A stretch of 64,000 bases of DNA from Gammaproteobacteria bacterium (GCA_021151835.1 JAGKWO010000009.1:1-64000), one strand, 5' to 3'; positions 50,536 through 60,362 are shown, counted from the stretch's first letter. Notes: generated by a model from the letters alone, not told the origin. A program made the numbers and translations.

Positions 50536-51447
50536 CTAAAACAAATCCTCAATCGATAAATAACGCTCACCGGTATCGTAACTAAAAATAATTACACGGC
50601 TGCCCGGCTTAAATTGATCCTGCTGTTTTGCAACCGCTGCCAGGGTTGCGCCGGAGGAAATACCGATAAAAATCCCTTCTTTCAATGCGCATTGGCGGGT
50701 CATTTCAAACGCAGCTTCTTCGCTCACCAGGATAGTGCCATCCAACGTTTCCTTGCTTAATACTTGCGGCACAAACCCTGCACCTATGCCCTGGATTCGA
50801 TGCAAGCCTTTTTGGCCACCGCTAATAACCGGTGATTTTTCCGGTTCTACTGCAAAGGTTTTTAATTGCGGGAATTTTTCTTTTAATACCTCACTGCAAC
50901 CGGTGATATGGCCACCGGTACCCACACCGGTAATCAGGTAATCAATGCCTTCAGGAAAATCGGCAAGGATTTCTTGTGCAGTCGTTTGGCGATGAACTTC
51001 TACATTCGCGGGGTTATTGAATTGTTGCGGCATCCAGCTATTGGCATTTTCAGCGAGCAATTCGTTTGCTTTGGCGATACATCCGCCCATGCCGAGTTCG
51101 CGCGGCGTTAATACCAGCTCGGCGCCCAGGGCTTTCATATTTTTACGCCGCTCGACCGACATTGATTCCGGCATAGTGAGAATTAAACGATAGCCTTTGA
51201 CCGCACACACCAGCGCCAAACCGATACCGGTGTTGCCAGAGGTCGGTTCAATAATGACCGTATCTTTATTGATTAGACCTTTGGCTTCTGCATCTTCAAT
51301 CATCGCGAGCGCGATACGGTCTTTGATGCTGGAACCCGGATTAAAACGTTCCACTTTCATCCAGACTTCAATATCGCTACGAAACAAATGATTGATACGA
51401 ACGTGGGGGGTGTTACCTATAGTTTGCAAAATATTGTCGGCTTTCAT
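50536..51447 (-). CDS. cysK: Cysteine synthase (O-acetylserine sulfhydrylase) CysK
   Basis: A 303-residue PLP enzyme making cysteine from O-acetylserine and sulfide. Start at CAT 51447 (a leader reading from 51534 is unlikely). Motifs: RFNPGSSIKDRIALAMI with the PLP lysine, IIEPTSGNTGIGLALVC substrate loop, TGVGTGGHITGCSEVLK phosphate cradle and EGIFIGISSGATLAA. The ending ERYLSIEDLF is typical of CysK. It is monocistronic; no cysE nearby. Confidence 0.95.
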   Translation of the reverse strand: MKADNILQTIGNTPHVRINHLFRSDIEVWMKVERFNPGSSIKDRIALAMIEDAEAKGLINKDTVIIEPTSGNTGIGLALVCAVKGYRLILTMPESMSVERRKNMKALGAELVLTPRELGMGGCIAKANELLAENANSWMPQQFNNPANVEVHRQTTAQEILADFPEGIDYLITGVGTGGHITGCSEVLKEKFPQLKTFAVEPEKSPVISGGQKGLHRIQGIGAGFVPQVLSKETLDGTILVSEEAAFEMTRQCALKEGIFIGISSGATLAAVAKQQDQFKPGSRVIIFSYDTGERYLSIEDLF

Positions 51448-51533
51448 GATGTTCCCTGATGAGTTGTGCTTGCAATGCAAACAGTGAATGGTAAATGTTG
51501 AAAATACCACGCTAGTGTAGCGAATGCAGGGCA

Positions 51534-51567
51534 TAAAAAAAGCCGCTCGGGTGAGCGGCTTTTTTTG
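51534..51567. terminator. Bidirectional terminator downstream of the PEP-CTERM gene
   Basis: AAAAAAAGCCGCTC pairs perfectly with GAGCGGCTTTTTTT around GGGT. It lies directly after the minus-strand choice-of-anchor gene and before the cysK leader. Confidence 0.93.
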
Positions 51568-51578
51568 GGGTAGCGCAA

Positions 51579-52589
51579 TTATGTGCTGATGCGTTTACGG
51601 CGCATTAATAACAACGCGAGTAAACCGGCAACGAACAACAGCAATGTGGCGGGCTCCGGCACGGTTACAACGGGTTGTGCCGGTGGTTCGATTGTCACTG
51701 GCGGTACAAAAAATCCATCCCACAGATTGGCTTGTGCGCCCCAGTTACCGGTCCAGGATTTTGCAATGACCTGACCACTTAAATCACCGGTAATGAAATT
51801 GAAATTGGCATTCGGGGCGAGGATATTGCCCTTCAAGCCGCCGCTAAAACTGAGGTTTTCTGCTTCATAGAAGTTATAGATAATCTGCGCGGGAGACACC
51901 GCCAAAGGCGCCAGGCCCTCGCGGTTGGTGTAGCTAACGGAATCAAAATTAATATTTTTACCACTGACGTTGATAATCAATGTGTCATTTTTATCAAGGC
52001 CAAGGGCGGTCAGGTCGGTTGCATTGGCCAGCATCTGGCCGGTGATGTTAGCAACGTAAATATCGGATTCGGCGCTGCCATTCAGTAATAGCCAGTTGTT
52101 GTATCTGAATTCCAGGCCACCAGTATTGGCTTGTGAGGCTAAGGATTTGGACACTTCGGTGAGTTGATTGAAGGCACTGTTGAAATCGATGGGATTGCCT
52201 TTAGTGGTGGTGCCCAATACGGAATTCTTGCTGGAGCCAGATGTCAGCTCGCCACCCAATACAAGGTTGCCTTTGATATTGCCCCAGGCATAAGACGCGG
52301 TAGTCAGGTTGCCACCCACTACCAGCACATCGGAATATTTGCCGGGCTCTGTCCAAAACTGTTTGCCATCGCGCCAGGTACCCGGTTCGTAATTCACACC
52401 TACATCGTACTGGCCAATGTTGGCGTTGCCGCCAACAGCGATTTTGCCTTGTGAATCGGCACCGGGTTGGGTGAAGTTTTCTTTGATAAACAGGTTATAC
52501 CCTGTAGCAGCGCCCAGATCGATGTTAATGGCCTGGGCGTTGGCGGCAGCAATGACTAACGCAAAAACCGAAGAAACTTGCTTAAACAT
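51579..52589 (-). CDS. Choice-of-anchor A family PEP-CTERM protein
   Basis: A 336-residue exported protein. I start at CAT 52589; a TTG twelve codons upstream is less likely. A signal peptide ends near AQA-IN (residue 20). The body is the choice-of-anchor A domain: AATGYNLFIKENFTQPGADS, GKIAVGGNANIGQYDVG, DVLVVGGNLTTASYAWGNIK and LKGNILAPNANFNFITGDLS. The end VPEPATLLLFVAGLLALLLM plus RRKR is a textbook PEP-CTERM signal. Family members occur in biofilm-matrix contexts; the role is unknown. Confidence 0.93.
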   Translation of the reverse strand: MFKQVSSVFALVIAAANAQAINIDLGAATGYNLFIKENFTQPGADSQGKIAVGGNANIGQYDVGVNYEPGTWRDGKQFWTEPGKYSDVLVVGGNLTTASYAWGNIKGNLVLGGELTSGSSKNSVLGTTTKGNPIDFNSAFNQLTEVSKSLASQANTGGLEFRYNNWLLLNGSAESDIYVANITGQMLANATDLTALGLDKNDTLIINVSGKNINFDSVSYTNREGLAPLAVSPAQIIYNFYEAENLSFSGGLKGNILAPNANFNFITGDLSGQVIAKSWTGNWGAQANLWDGFFVPPVTIEPPAQPVVTVPEPATLLLFVAGLLALLLMRRKRIST

Positions 52590-52757
52590 ATATGCGAACC
52601 AGTTCACAAAATTAATGTGATGCAAGTTTAGGTTGAGTTTTAAACAAGCTCAAGCGGTAACGACATATAAATTTTTCTACTTATTTTTATTGATTATAAA
52701 AATACTGGTAAAAAGCCGTTACCCACAATGTTTGGGCATAAGCGGGGGCGGTTGTTA

Positions 52758-53867
52758 TTAATCCAGGCGTTTTTTGAATCGGGTTGCTGCGGCCAGGACC
52801 CCGATGATGGTGAAGCCGATAAGCCAGAGGGGATCAGGCCAAAGGTCATCCAGGGTAGCGCCGCGCAGGACAATCGCACGCACCATGCGGATAAAGTGAG
52901 TTGCCGGTAAGGCCTCGGCAATCCATTGGGCCGCCGCAGGCATTCCTTCGTATGGAAACATAAACCCGGACAACAGGATGGATGGGATCAATAAAAACAC
53001 CGTGAGTTGCATCGCCTGCAATTGGGTTTTGGCGATAGTGGAAATCAGCAGGCCGAGGGTCAGGCTGGCGCTGATGAAGGCAAAGACGCCGAGCACCAAT
53101 TGGTCGAGCCGGCCATTGATCGGCACATCAAAAATAAGATGGCCGAGGCCGAGGATGATCGCCATCTGGATCAGGCCGACAAAAATATAGGGCACGATTT
53201 TGCCGATCATGATTTCACTTGAATGCACCGGTGTGGTGATCAGCAACTCCAGGTTGCCGCGCTCGCGCTCGCGTACCAAGGCGGCCGAGGTAAACATCAC
53301 CATCGTCATGGTCAATACAATTGCCACCAGGCCGGGAACAATATTCACGGCCGAGCGCCGTTCCGGATTAAAAAACAGGGCGATTTCAAACGTATTTTTT
53401 CGTGCCGCCGCCTGGGTTTCAAACCCGCTGGCAAATGGCATTTGCTGCAAGGCGAGCAGGGCGTTGCTGACCATGGTGTCGGAACCATCAATCAACCATT
53501 GGGCGATAGGGCGGTTATCTTGCAGGCGCTGGCCGAAATCCTCGGGAATCACCAGCACCGCGTGGACATGGCCGCGGCGGATCGCATCTTCAGCCAATGT
53601 TGGTGTTTGGTAGGTTTCGTTAAAGCGCACCACTTGCGTGGCTTGCAAATCGGCAATCAGGTTGCGCGCCACTTGCGTGTGGCTTAAATCCACGACACCG
53701 ACCGGCAAGTCGCGCACATTGGTGTTGATGGCAAAACCGAATAGCAACAATTGAATTAACGGCACCATCACAATCATGCCAAAGGTCGGGCGATCACGGG
53801 TAAGCTGGCGCAACTCCTTGAAAACAATCGCGCCGATGCGTTGCAAACTGCGGCTCAAGCCATTCAT
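52758..53867 (-). CDS. ABC-2 type transporter permease (YbhR/YhhJ-like)
   Basis: A 369-residue membrane protein. One N-terminal transmembrane segment (IVMVPLIQLLLFGFAINTNV), a large periplasmic domain (residues 50-175) and five C-terminal segments, with ERERGNLELLITTPVHSSEI as the ABC-2 coupling helix. It starts inside the last codons of the ATPase gene (ATGA overlap). With the HlyD-like protein and ATPase it forms a three-part exporter, probably for drugs or envelope material; an outer-membrane partner gene is not adjacent. Confidence 0.93.
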   Translation of the reverse strand: MNGLSRSLQRIGAIVFKELRQLTRDRPTFGMIVMVPLIQLLLFGFAINTNVRDLPVGVVDLSHTQVARNLIADLQATQVVRFNETYQTPTLAEDAIRRGHVHAVLVIPEDFGQRLQDNRPIAQWLIDGSDTMVSNALLALQQMPFASGFETQAAARKNTFEIALFFNPERRSAVNIVPGLVAIVLTMTMVMFTSAALVRERERGNLELLITTPVHSSEIMIGKIVPYIFVGLIQMAIILGLGHLIFDVPINGRLDQLVLGVFAFISASLTLGLLISTIAKTQLQAMQLTVFLLIPSILLSGFMFPYEGMPAAAQWIAEALPATHFIRMVRAIVLRGATLDDLWPDPLWLIGFTIIGVLAAATRFKKRLD

Positions 53868-54829
53868 TGCCGGGCCCCTCCGCTTTCACCGCCGGTGCAA
53901 TGCACAAATACATCTTCCAGGCTGGGGCGCACTTTATGGATTTGCCGTTGCGCCACCAGTTGCGGGTGGGCGGTGCGCAACCAGGTTTCCGGATTGGCGA
54001 TGTCTTCTTTTATTAGCACGCGCAAATGCGTGCCTTGTTGCGCGGTGGAAACAATTTCGGGCAACTCGCTTAATTGCTGTTTGAGCAAGCGCAAGTTTTC
54101 CCCGTCAACTTCCACCACACTGGCGCCGAGGTCACGCATCAGTTGCGCGGGCGGCCCATCGGCGCGTTTTATGCCGGCTTCCATAATGGCGATACCATGG
54201 CAGCGCTCGGCTTCATCCATGTAATGCGTGGAAACCAGGATGCTGGTCCCGGCATCGCACAGGTCAAATAATTTTTCCCAGAAGTCACGGCGGTTTTCCG
54301 GATCAACGGCGGAAGTAGGTTCGTCGAGGATTAACAATTCCGGTTGATGCAAGGTAGCGGCGGCCAATGCGAGCCTCTGGCGTTGCCCGCCGCTCAAGGC
54401 ACCGGCCAGGCGCTGTTTACGTTCATTGAGTTGATAGCGGCTGAGTTGTTGTTCGATAAGGTGTTTGCTCTGGTGCTTATCCAGGTTGTAGATCTGCGCC
54501 ATAAAACGCAGGTTTTCCTGCACCGTTAGATCTTCGTACAGCGAAAACTTTTGGGTCATATAGCCCAGTCTCCGCCGCAATTGCTCGGCTTGCTCAGGGA
54601 TAGCCATACCCAATACTTTGACTGAGCCTCCACTCGGCGTTAGCAAGCCGGTGATCAGGCGCATGCTGGTCGATTTGCCGCAACCGTTGGGGCCGAGGAA
54701 GCCATAAATCGTTTTGGGGGGAATGCGCAGGTCGAGGTTATCGACTGCCACAAAATCGCCAAAGCGGCGCGTCAGGCCGTCGGTCTCAATGGCCCACTCG
54801 CTATCCATCTTGCGGTTGGGATCAGTCAT
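53864..54829 (-). CDS. ABC transporter ATP-binding protein (YbhF-like)
   Basis: A 321-residue ATPase. I start at CAT 54829, overlapping the HlyD gene end by 8 bp. Walker A GFLGPNGCGKST (with GCGKST), Q-loop YMTQKFSLYEDL, signature LSGGQRQRLALAAATL, Walker B ELLILDEPTSAVDP and switch His VSTHYMDEAERC. The C-terminal 90 residues are the DUF4162-like extension of ABC-2 ATPases. It is a single nucleotide-binding domain, whereas E. coli YbhF has two. Confidence 0.94.
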   Translation of the reverse strand: MTDPNRKMDSEWAIETDGLTRRFGDFVAVDNLDLRIPPKTIYGFLGPNGCGKSTSMRLITGLLTPSGGSVKVLGMAIPEQAEQLRRRLGYMTQKFSLYEDLTVQENLRFMAQIYNLDKHQSKHLIEQQLSRYQLNERKQRLAGALSGGQRQRLALAAATLHQPELLILDEPTSAVDPENRRDFWEKLFDLCDAGTSILVSTHYMDEAERCHGIAIMEAGIKRADGPPAQLMRDLGASVVEVDGENLRLLKQQLSELPEIVSTAQQGTHLRVLIKEDIANPETWLRTAHPQLVAQRQIHKVRPSLEDVFVHCTGGESGGARQ

Positions 54830-55799
54830 GGGGCAGCTCGACCTGCACCGGCAAACCACTGGGTAATTCGGCGGCACTATCCGGCAGTTGCACTTCGGCC
54901 AGATACATCAGGCGCGCGCGGTCAGTGGAGTTCAGGGCGAAATAGGGCGTGAAGGCGGCATCTTGCGAGATCCAGCGCAGCGTGCCGGTTTGCGGTTCGG
55001 CAATTCCATCGATATGAATCTGCAATTGCGCACCGGTTTTGAGTTTTACCCGATGGGTTTCCGGAACATAGATGCGCGCATAAGGCGCGCCGCCATCCAG
55101 CAAGGTGACTACCGCTTCACCTGCGCTGGTGCGTTCGCCCAAATGTTTGGGAAGATGATCAAGGCGCGCAGGGCGGGTGGCGCGAATGCTGAGCTCATTA
55201 AGGTTGTGTTGCTCCAGTTCGAGCCCCGCTTTGGCGAGCGCCACTTGCGCTTCCGCTTGTTGCAAATCTTCCTCGCGCGTGCCGTTGGTTTGCAGTAATA
55301 AATTTTCGCGCGCTTTATCCAGGTTGGCCTGCGCGGAATCGCGTTTGGCGCGGGCGCTGTCCAGCTCGGCGGCGCCCGCCAGCTTGCGTGCAACCAGTGT
55401 CTGGGCGCGATCAAAGGTTTTCTGCGCTTCGATCAACTGCGCATCGGCGCCCTGGACTTGCGAGCGCGCCGCCGCGATATCTTCCGGGCGATTACCATTT
55501 TGTAATTTGGTGAGGTTGGCTTGCGCGCTCTCCAGGCTGGCTTTTGCACTGGCAAGTAAGGCTTGCTGGCGGCGATCATCCAGTTGCAGGAGCAAATCGC
55601 CTTGCGCAACTAAAGTGCCTTCAGCGACCGGTAATCGGGTAATGATTTCCGCTGCGGTGGCCTTGAGGATAATCCGATCCCTTTCCAGGGTGCCCAATGC
55701 GAGGTGATCATCCTTGTCGCTGCAAGCCGTCACCATAAATAACAGCGGAAGGAAAATATACCAACGTTGGCAAAATCGTGTGCGCGCACTGAGTGTCAT
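54822..55799 (-). CDS. HlyD-family periplasmic adaptor lipoprotein (YbhG-like)
   Basis: A 325-residue membrane-fusion protein. A lipobox MVTAC (Cys26) predicts a lipid anchor. Residues 50-75 hold the biotinyl-lipoyl half (EGTLVAQGDLLLQLDDRRQQ). Residues 80-200 are a long alpha-hairpin of AQA/ALE heptads (QANLTKLQNG, DSARAKRDSAQANLDKAREN). The beta-barrel and second lipoyl half follow (LGERTSAGEAVVTLLDGG). It is the first gene of the three-gene export operon. Confidence 0.93.
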   Translation of the reverse strand: MTLSARTRFCQRWYIFLPLLFMVTACSDKDDHLALGTLERDRIILKATAAEIITRLPVAEGTLVAQGDLLLQLDDRRQQALLASAKASLESAQANLTKLQNGNRPEDIAAARSQVQGADAQLIEAQKTFDRAQTLVARKLAGAAELDSARAKRDSAQANLDKARENLLLQTNGTREEDLQQAEAQVALAKAGLELEQHNLNELSIRATRPARLDHLPKHLGERTSAGEAVVTLLDGGAPYARIYVPETHRVKLKTGAQLQIHIDGIAEPQTGTLRWISQDAAFTPYFALNSTDRARLMYLAEVQLPDSAAELPSGLPVQVELPHD

Positions 55800-56048
55800 G
55801 ATGAATCCCTGAACTACACCGGAGTGGCAGAGTGTGCCAGAAACTTTCAGTTCAGCACAAAAACAAATGCAATAATTTGTGGCGTGTCAAATCCGGGGCG
55901 GCCGCCAGCAATGGATTGTAATGACACGATTTCTGCGCCTTAACAATTCTCTGCGCTGTGGCGATTGGGTGTTCATAGTGTGCTGGCGGGATTTATGGCA
56001 GAATCGCCCCGCGTTTTACTTCGTATCTCAATACCCAAGGATATTTCC

Positions 56049-56462
56049 ATGCTTGAAACCACTTTGTCATCGCTTGATGGTTTGCCACCGTTCCTCGCTT
56101 ATTTTGCTGTGGCTGTTGTGCTGGTCCTGATTTTCATCGGCCTGTATACCTGGATTACCCCGCACAGTGAAATGGATTTGATTCGCGCCAATAACCCGGC
56201 AGCGGCGTTGGCATTTGGTGGGGCATTAATCGGTTTTGCGTTGCCATTATCCAGTGCAATTACCCATTCATTATCTTTACTGGATTGCGCGATCTGGGGC
56301 GCCGTAGCATTGGTTGTCCAGGTGTTAACCTTCACGGTATTGCGGTTCTGTATCAAACAATTGCCCGAGCGTATTCACAATGGCGAAATAGCTACCGGAA
56401 TTTTATCCGCCGCCACCGCTATTGCCGTCGGTTTGATCAACGCGGCATGTATGAGCTATTAA
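56049..56462 (+). CDS. DUF350-family membrane protein (YjfL-like)
   Basis: A 137-residue inner-membrane protein with four segments. I start at ATG 56049 (AAGGATATTTCC upstream). RANNPAAALAFGGALIGFAL and the late NGEIATGILSAATAIAVGLI are the paired DUF350 repeats. In E. coli, yjfL sits with yjfM (DUF1190) and yjfC (glutathionylspermidine-synthase-like), as here. Function unknown; it is probably envelope-related. Confidence 0.93.
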   Translation: MLETTLSSLDGLPPFLAYFAVAVVLVLIFIGLYTWITPHSEMDLIRANNPAAALAFGGALIGFALPLSSAITHSLSLLDCAIWGAVALVVQVLTFTVLRFCIKQLPERIHNGEIATGILSAATAIAVGLINAACMSY

Positions 56463-56509
56463 TTTTTTCAGGAAGATTTTTTCGAAATTCTTTTTACAGG
56501 AACATCAAG

Positions 56510-57097
56510 ATGAAACGTAGTAAAAAAGCTGCCCTGGTATTAATGGTTCCCGCTGCGACTTTATTGTTAGCCGGTTGCGGTGAAGAACGTGAACAGGCAT
56601 TGGTGTATGAGTCACCCAGTGAATGTGCTGCTGCCTCGTTTAATACCCCGGAACAATGTAAAGCTGACTATGACGCAGCTAAAGCATTACATCCACAAGT
56701 TGCCCCGAAATATGTTTCCAAAGAAGAGTGCGAAACCGATTTTGGTTCTGGCAATTGCGAAACTGCACCGCACCAGACTTCATCCGGTGGCAGTGTTTTT
56801 ATGCCGATGATGATGGGGTATTTAATGGGGCAAATGATGAACCGTGGTGCGGCGCCGCAAAATTTCCAGCAGCCTGCCGCTGCCGGTGCCTCTAAGGTTC
56901 CCACCCAGCCGTTGTATAAATCCCGCGATGATCGCGCCACTTTCCGCACGGCAACCAATAGCCCTGTTGCCGGTGGTATTGGGCCAATCAGCTTAAAACC
57001 ATCGCAAGTGCAACCACAGGCTGGCCAGTTGGTACGCCGTGGTGGTTTTGGTTCGCAAGCGGCGAACCGCGCACCGGCAACCGGTTTTGGCGGTTAA
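56510..57097 (+). CDS. DUF1190-family lipoprotein (YgiB/YjfM-like)
   Basis: A 195-residue protein. A signal peptide with lipobox LLAGC (Cys23) is visible. The mature part has VYESPSECAAASFNTPEQCK, YVSKEECETDFGSGNC (four cysteines) and a long flexible Gly/Ala/Gln tail with MPMMMGYLMGQMM, typical of YgiB. It lies 47 bp after the DUF350 gene and 3 bp before the synthase-like gene. Starting at ATG 56510 uses CAGGAACATCAAG. Confidence 0.93.
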   Translation: MKRSKKAALVLMVPAATLLLAGCGEEREQALVYESPSECAAASFNTPEQCKADYDAAKALHPQVAPKYVSKEECETDFGSGNCETAPHQTSSGGSVFMPMMMGYLMGQMMNRGAAPQNFQQPAAAGASKVPTQPLYKSRDDRATFRTATNSPVAGGIGPISLKPSQVQPQAGQLVRRGGFGSQAANRAPATGFGG

Positions 57098-57100
57098 TGG

Positions 57101-58273
57101 ATGAAACGAATCAGTATTAACGAGCGCGCCAATTGGCGCGCTTACGCGGAAGACGTCGGTTTTAAATTCCACACCTTTGATGGTGAGCCCTACTGGGATG
57201 AAACGGCTTACTATCAATTTTCACTGCAACAAATTGAAAATGATCTGGAAAATCCCACCGAAGAAATCCACCAGATGGTGATGGATATGGTGAGTGATAT
57301 CACCCGCAGCGAGGAAATGCTCACGCTGTTAAATATCCCGCGCGATTTCTGGAGTTATGTGTGGAATTCCTGGAATAAAAACCAGCCGCATTTATACGGC
57401 CGCCTGGATTTGGTGTATGACGGCAAGGGCCCCGCAAAACTACTTGAACTGAATTACGATACTCCCACCTCATTATTTGAAACCGGTTTTTTCCAATGGG
57501 TGTGGCTGGAAGATCAAATCAATGCTGGCGTATTGCCGGCCCATGCCGATCAATTTAATTCACTGCAAGACAAACTCGAGCAAGCCTTTGCTGAATTAAA
57601 TTTGCCACAACCTTTTTATTTTTCGAGCGTGCGCGAAAGCATTGAGGATAAAGGTACAGTTGAATACCTGATGGATATTGCTACCCAGGCGGGTGTCGAT
57701 GCGCGCTACATTGCGATTGAAGATTTGGGTGAATTACAAGGTCAATTAATCGATCTGGATAACCAACCGATTAAGGGGCTATTTAAATTGTACCCGTGGG
57801 AATTTATGGTGCAGGAAGAATTCGCCAAAGTAGTGACTACCAGCCAAACGCAAATTATCGAACCCGGCTGGAAGATGTTGTTATCCAATAAAGGCATTTT
57901 GCCGTTGCTGTGGCAGCGCTATCCCAAGCATCCCAATTTATTGCCCGCATTTTTTGAAACACCCAAAAGTGAACCCATGGGCGCAGGTTGGGTACGTAAA
58001 CCATTATTTTCACGCGAAGGCGCGAATGTCGATTTAATCACTGCCAGCGGTGAAAAAATTTCAGCGCAAGGGCCTTACAGTGATGGGCGATTCATTCGCC
58101 AGGCATTGCATGCGTTACCAACATTCCGCGACGAATATCGCCATGCCGACACTTACACAATGCTGGGTAGCTGGGTAGTCGGTGACAGCGCAGCGGGTAT
58201 TTGTATTCGCGAAGATGAAACGCTAATCACCAAGGATACCTCGCGCTTTTTACCGCACATTATTCTGGATTAG
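57101..58273 (+). CDS. Glutathionylspermidine-synthase-like ATP-grasp protein (YgiC/YjfC)
   Basis: A 390-residue protein. It matches the synthetase half of GspS: LDLVYDGKGPAKLLELNYDT near residue 105, FKLYPWEFMVQEEFAKVV, ILPLLWQRYPKHPNLLPAFF and WVRKPLFSREGANVDLI, the ATP-grasp lysine and acidic residues. Stand-alone YgiC/YjfC proteins have no proven glutathionylspermidine product. It is the last gene of the DUF350-DUF1190 trio; a strong terminator follows. Confidence 0.94.
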   Translation: MKRISINERANWRAYAEDVGFKFHTFDGEPYWDETAYYQFSLQQIENDLENPTEEIHQMVMDMVSDITRSEEMLTLLNIPRDFWSYVWNSWNKNQPHLYGRLDLVYDGKGPAKLLELNYDTPTSLFETGFFQWVWLEDQINAGVLPAHADQFNSLQDKLEQAFAELNLPQPFYFSSVRESIEDKGTVEYLMDIATQAGVDARYIAIEDLGELQGQLIDLDNQPIKGLFKLYPWEFMVQEEFAKVVTTSQTQIIEPGWKMLLSNKGILPLLWQRYPKHPNLLPAFFETPKSEPMGAGWVRKPLFSREGANVDLITASGEKISAQGPYSDGRFIRQALHALPTFRDEYRHADTYTMLGSWVVGDSAAGICIREDETLITKDTSRFLPHIILD

Positions 58274-58330
58274 TGCCTGCCAATTAATATCTGCCATCGT
58301 TAGCTGATGATGGATGCAAAACCGGATTAA

Positions 58331-58359
58331 AAAAATCGCAGCGAATTGCTGCGATTTTT
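58331..58359. terminator. Bidirectional terminator between the trio and the subtilase
   Basis: AAAAATCGCAGC pairs perfectly with GCTGCGATTTTT around GAATT; both flanks are AT-rich, suiting the convergent genes. Confidence 0.93.
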
Positions 58360-58391
58360 CTATCAGCAGATTTTTTTTCCTTGTTAAGCGA

Positions 58392-60362
58392 TTAGCAAGG
58401 ACCCACTACTTTCCACACGCCCCATTGACCGCTGTTCAAATCCGGGCGCTGGTTTTGTGTCCACCACTTGGCTTCATACAGCGTGCCACCGTAAGACGCT
58501 TTTTGACCGGTCGTGTAGGCAGTAGCAGCGTTCCAGGCATTACCCGCACATTGGGATTCCGGCAGGGTAGTGATAACGAGCGGTGCACTTGCTGCTGACA
58601 GGTTGTGGGCGCCATCGCGGGTTTTGATTGTGATGGTGTATTGGGTTGCCGGGTTCAAACCCCACAAACTCACGGTGGTGTTGGACGTTGAGGCAACCGG
58701 CTGGGCACTACCATTGACAAACACATCGTAACCAAAAAGTGATGTGTTATCGGTAGCCTGGTTCCAGGTGATAGTGGCATAGACCGTCTGGATTTGCGTT
58801 GCCGCCAGGCCTGTTGGAGCGCTCGGCGCCGTCGTATCCACGGGCACGGTTCCGGGCGTTACCAGGTGATGGTTAATGATTTCGCGCAGGTTCGGCATAT
58901 GGCCGATTTTGTGGTAAGCCGCATCGGAAGTCGGGGTGTTGTACTGGGCACTTTTCAACAGGCGGCGCAGTTCGGCTGGCGAATACGGCGTACCGAATTT
59001 TGCTTTGGCAATGCCCTGGATCGAAATGGCCGCGCCGGTGACTATCGGCGATGCAGATGAAGTTCCCGAAAAGTAGCTCATATAACCGGTGGTGGAGTTG
59101 CCATCGGCCGCATCCAGGGTCGCGACATTTTCACCCCAGCCGTGGGTATCGATGCGGTTACCGTAAGTGCTGAACCCAAGGCGATAGCGGGGAACGCTAT
59201 AGGACGCCGCACCGACAATAATCGCCCCGGAATCCTTGAAGTCAGGGCTATTCGGATTCAGGGTGTATTTGCCATCGGTAGTCTGGAATGAGTCCAAATC
59301 CACGCTGCCATTCCCGGCAGCTTCGACCACCGTAATCCCAAGGCTGGTGACATACTGGATCGCATCAAACTCCGCCGGGTAGACCTCGACTGGAACATAA
59401 CCACTGGCAGTGGGGTAACCCGCCTGGGCTTCCAGCAAAATCACGTCGCCCGCAGCCAGGACACTGGCGGCTTCCAAAATGGCTTCGGCGGTATTGTAGG
59501 TACCGCCCACACGGTGTTGGGAGGCCGCATAAGGTTTGGCTTTGCTCGCCAGGCCCAGGTTGCCCAGCGCATTATCCACTGCCGATATTTCACCCAGCAC
59601 GGCGGTGCCATGGCTGTGGTACCAGGCGCTCAGCCCGCCAGGCAACAACTGCACATTGTGCGCTGCCAGATCCTCATGGCCAAATGCCCAGCCCTGTTCG
59701 ACATCCACCCATTTAACGCCTTTACCGTCACCGCCCTCAAATTCCCAGGCGTAAACCGCATTAGTTCCCTGTGGCGCGGGTTGCGCGTAGCCTTGCTGGG
59801 AGAAATAAGTGTCGTCACCGGATACTACCGGCGTGGTGTTGGCTGCAGGCAACGCCGGCGCTTCAACCGGTTGCGGCTTCAGGTAAGCCTCATCCACCAG
59901 CCCGGAATTTTTCAGTTGCAAAATCAGCTCATCCGCCTTGGCGCCTGCGGGTACCGGCACAGTGTAGTAGCGATCAAATACACGGTTATCGGCTGCTTTC
60001 GCCGCTGCGGATGGCACAGGTTTCGGGAGTGTCTTAAACAGCGGGTTAAACTCCAGGCCCGCAATCGCATTCACCGCTTTGCTTGCCGTTGAATTTGCCG
60101 AGGTTGCCTGGGGAGGTGTTACCTGGGGTTTGAATTTCACCACAATTTCAGCGGGATATTGTACCGCTGCCGCCTGCGGTGCTCGGGTTTGCTTTGCCGG
60201 ATAAACTGGTCCGGGCTCCTGGGTAATTGCCATGCTTTGTTGAAATGTCAGCAGGGATAATGACAACGCGAGCGTTGCGGCCAGGTAACCGGTTTTTCTG
60301 GGAAATAAGGTTTTTTTGCGGAGTGAGTTTTTTTTGGACAGTATGGTTTTTTGATGGGACAT
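58392..60362 (-). CDS. Exported subtilisin-like protease with FN3 and chitin-binding domain
   Basis: A 656-residue protein. I start at CAT 60362 because AAGGA is nine bases upstream; a Met two codons earlier is also possible. It has a long signal region (hydrophobic LAATLALSLSLLTF) and a pro-region to about residue 180. The S8 catalytic domain has Asp in VKWVDVEQGW, His in WYHSHGTAVLGEI, oxyanion Asn in VEAAGNGSVD and Ser in YFSGTSSASPIVTGAA. A fibronectin-III domain follows (APTGLAATQIQTVYATITWN). The last 45 residues are a CBM5/12 module (AYTTGQKASYGGTLYEAKWW). It probably digests protein bound to chitin or cell-wall material. Confidence 0.93.
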   Translation of the reverse strand: MSHQKTILSKKNSLRKKTLFPRKTGYLAATLALSLSLLTFQQSMAITQEPGPVYPAKQTRAPQAAAVQYPAEIVVKFKPQVTPPQATSANSTASKAVNAIAGLEFNPLFKTLPKPVPSAAAKAADNRVFDRYYTVPVPAGAKADELILQLKNSGLVDEAYLKPQPVEAPALPAANTTPVVSGDDTYFSQQGYAQPAPQGTNAVYAWEFEGGDGKGVKWVDVEQGWAFGHEDLAAHNVQLLPGGLSAWYHSHGTAVLGEISAVDNALGNLGLASKAKPYAASQHRVGGTYNTAEAILEAASVLAAGDVILLEAQAGYPTASGYVPVEVYPAEFDAIQYVTSLGITVVEAAGNGSVDLDSFQTTDGKYTLNPNSPDFKDSGAIIVGAASYSVPRYRLGFSTYGNRIDTHGWGENVATLDAADGNSTTGYMSYFSGTSSASPIVTGAAISIQGIAKAKFGTPYSPAELRRLLKSAQYNTPTSDAAYHKIGHMPNLREIINHHLVTPGTVPVDTTAPSAPTGLAATQIQTVYATITWNQATDNTSLFGYDVFVNGSAQPVASTSNTTVSLWGLNPATQYTITIKTRDGAHNLSAASAPLVITTLPESQCAGNAWNAATAYTTGQKASYGGTLYEAKWWTQNQRPDLNSGQWGVWKVVGPC

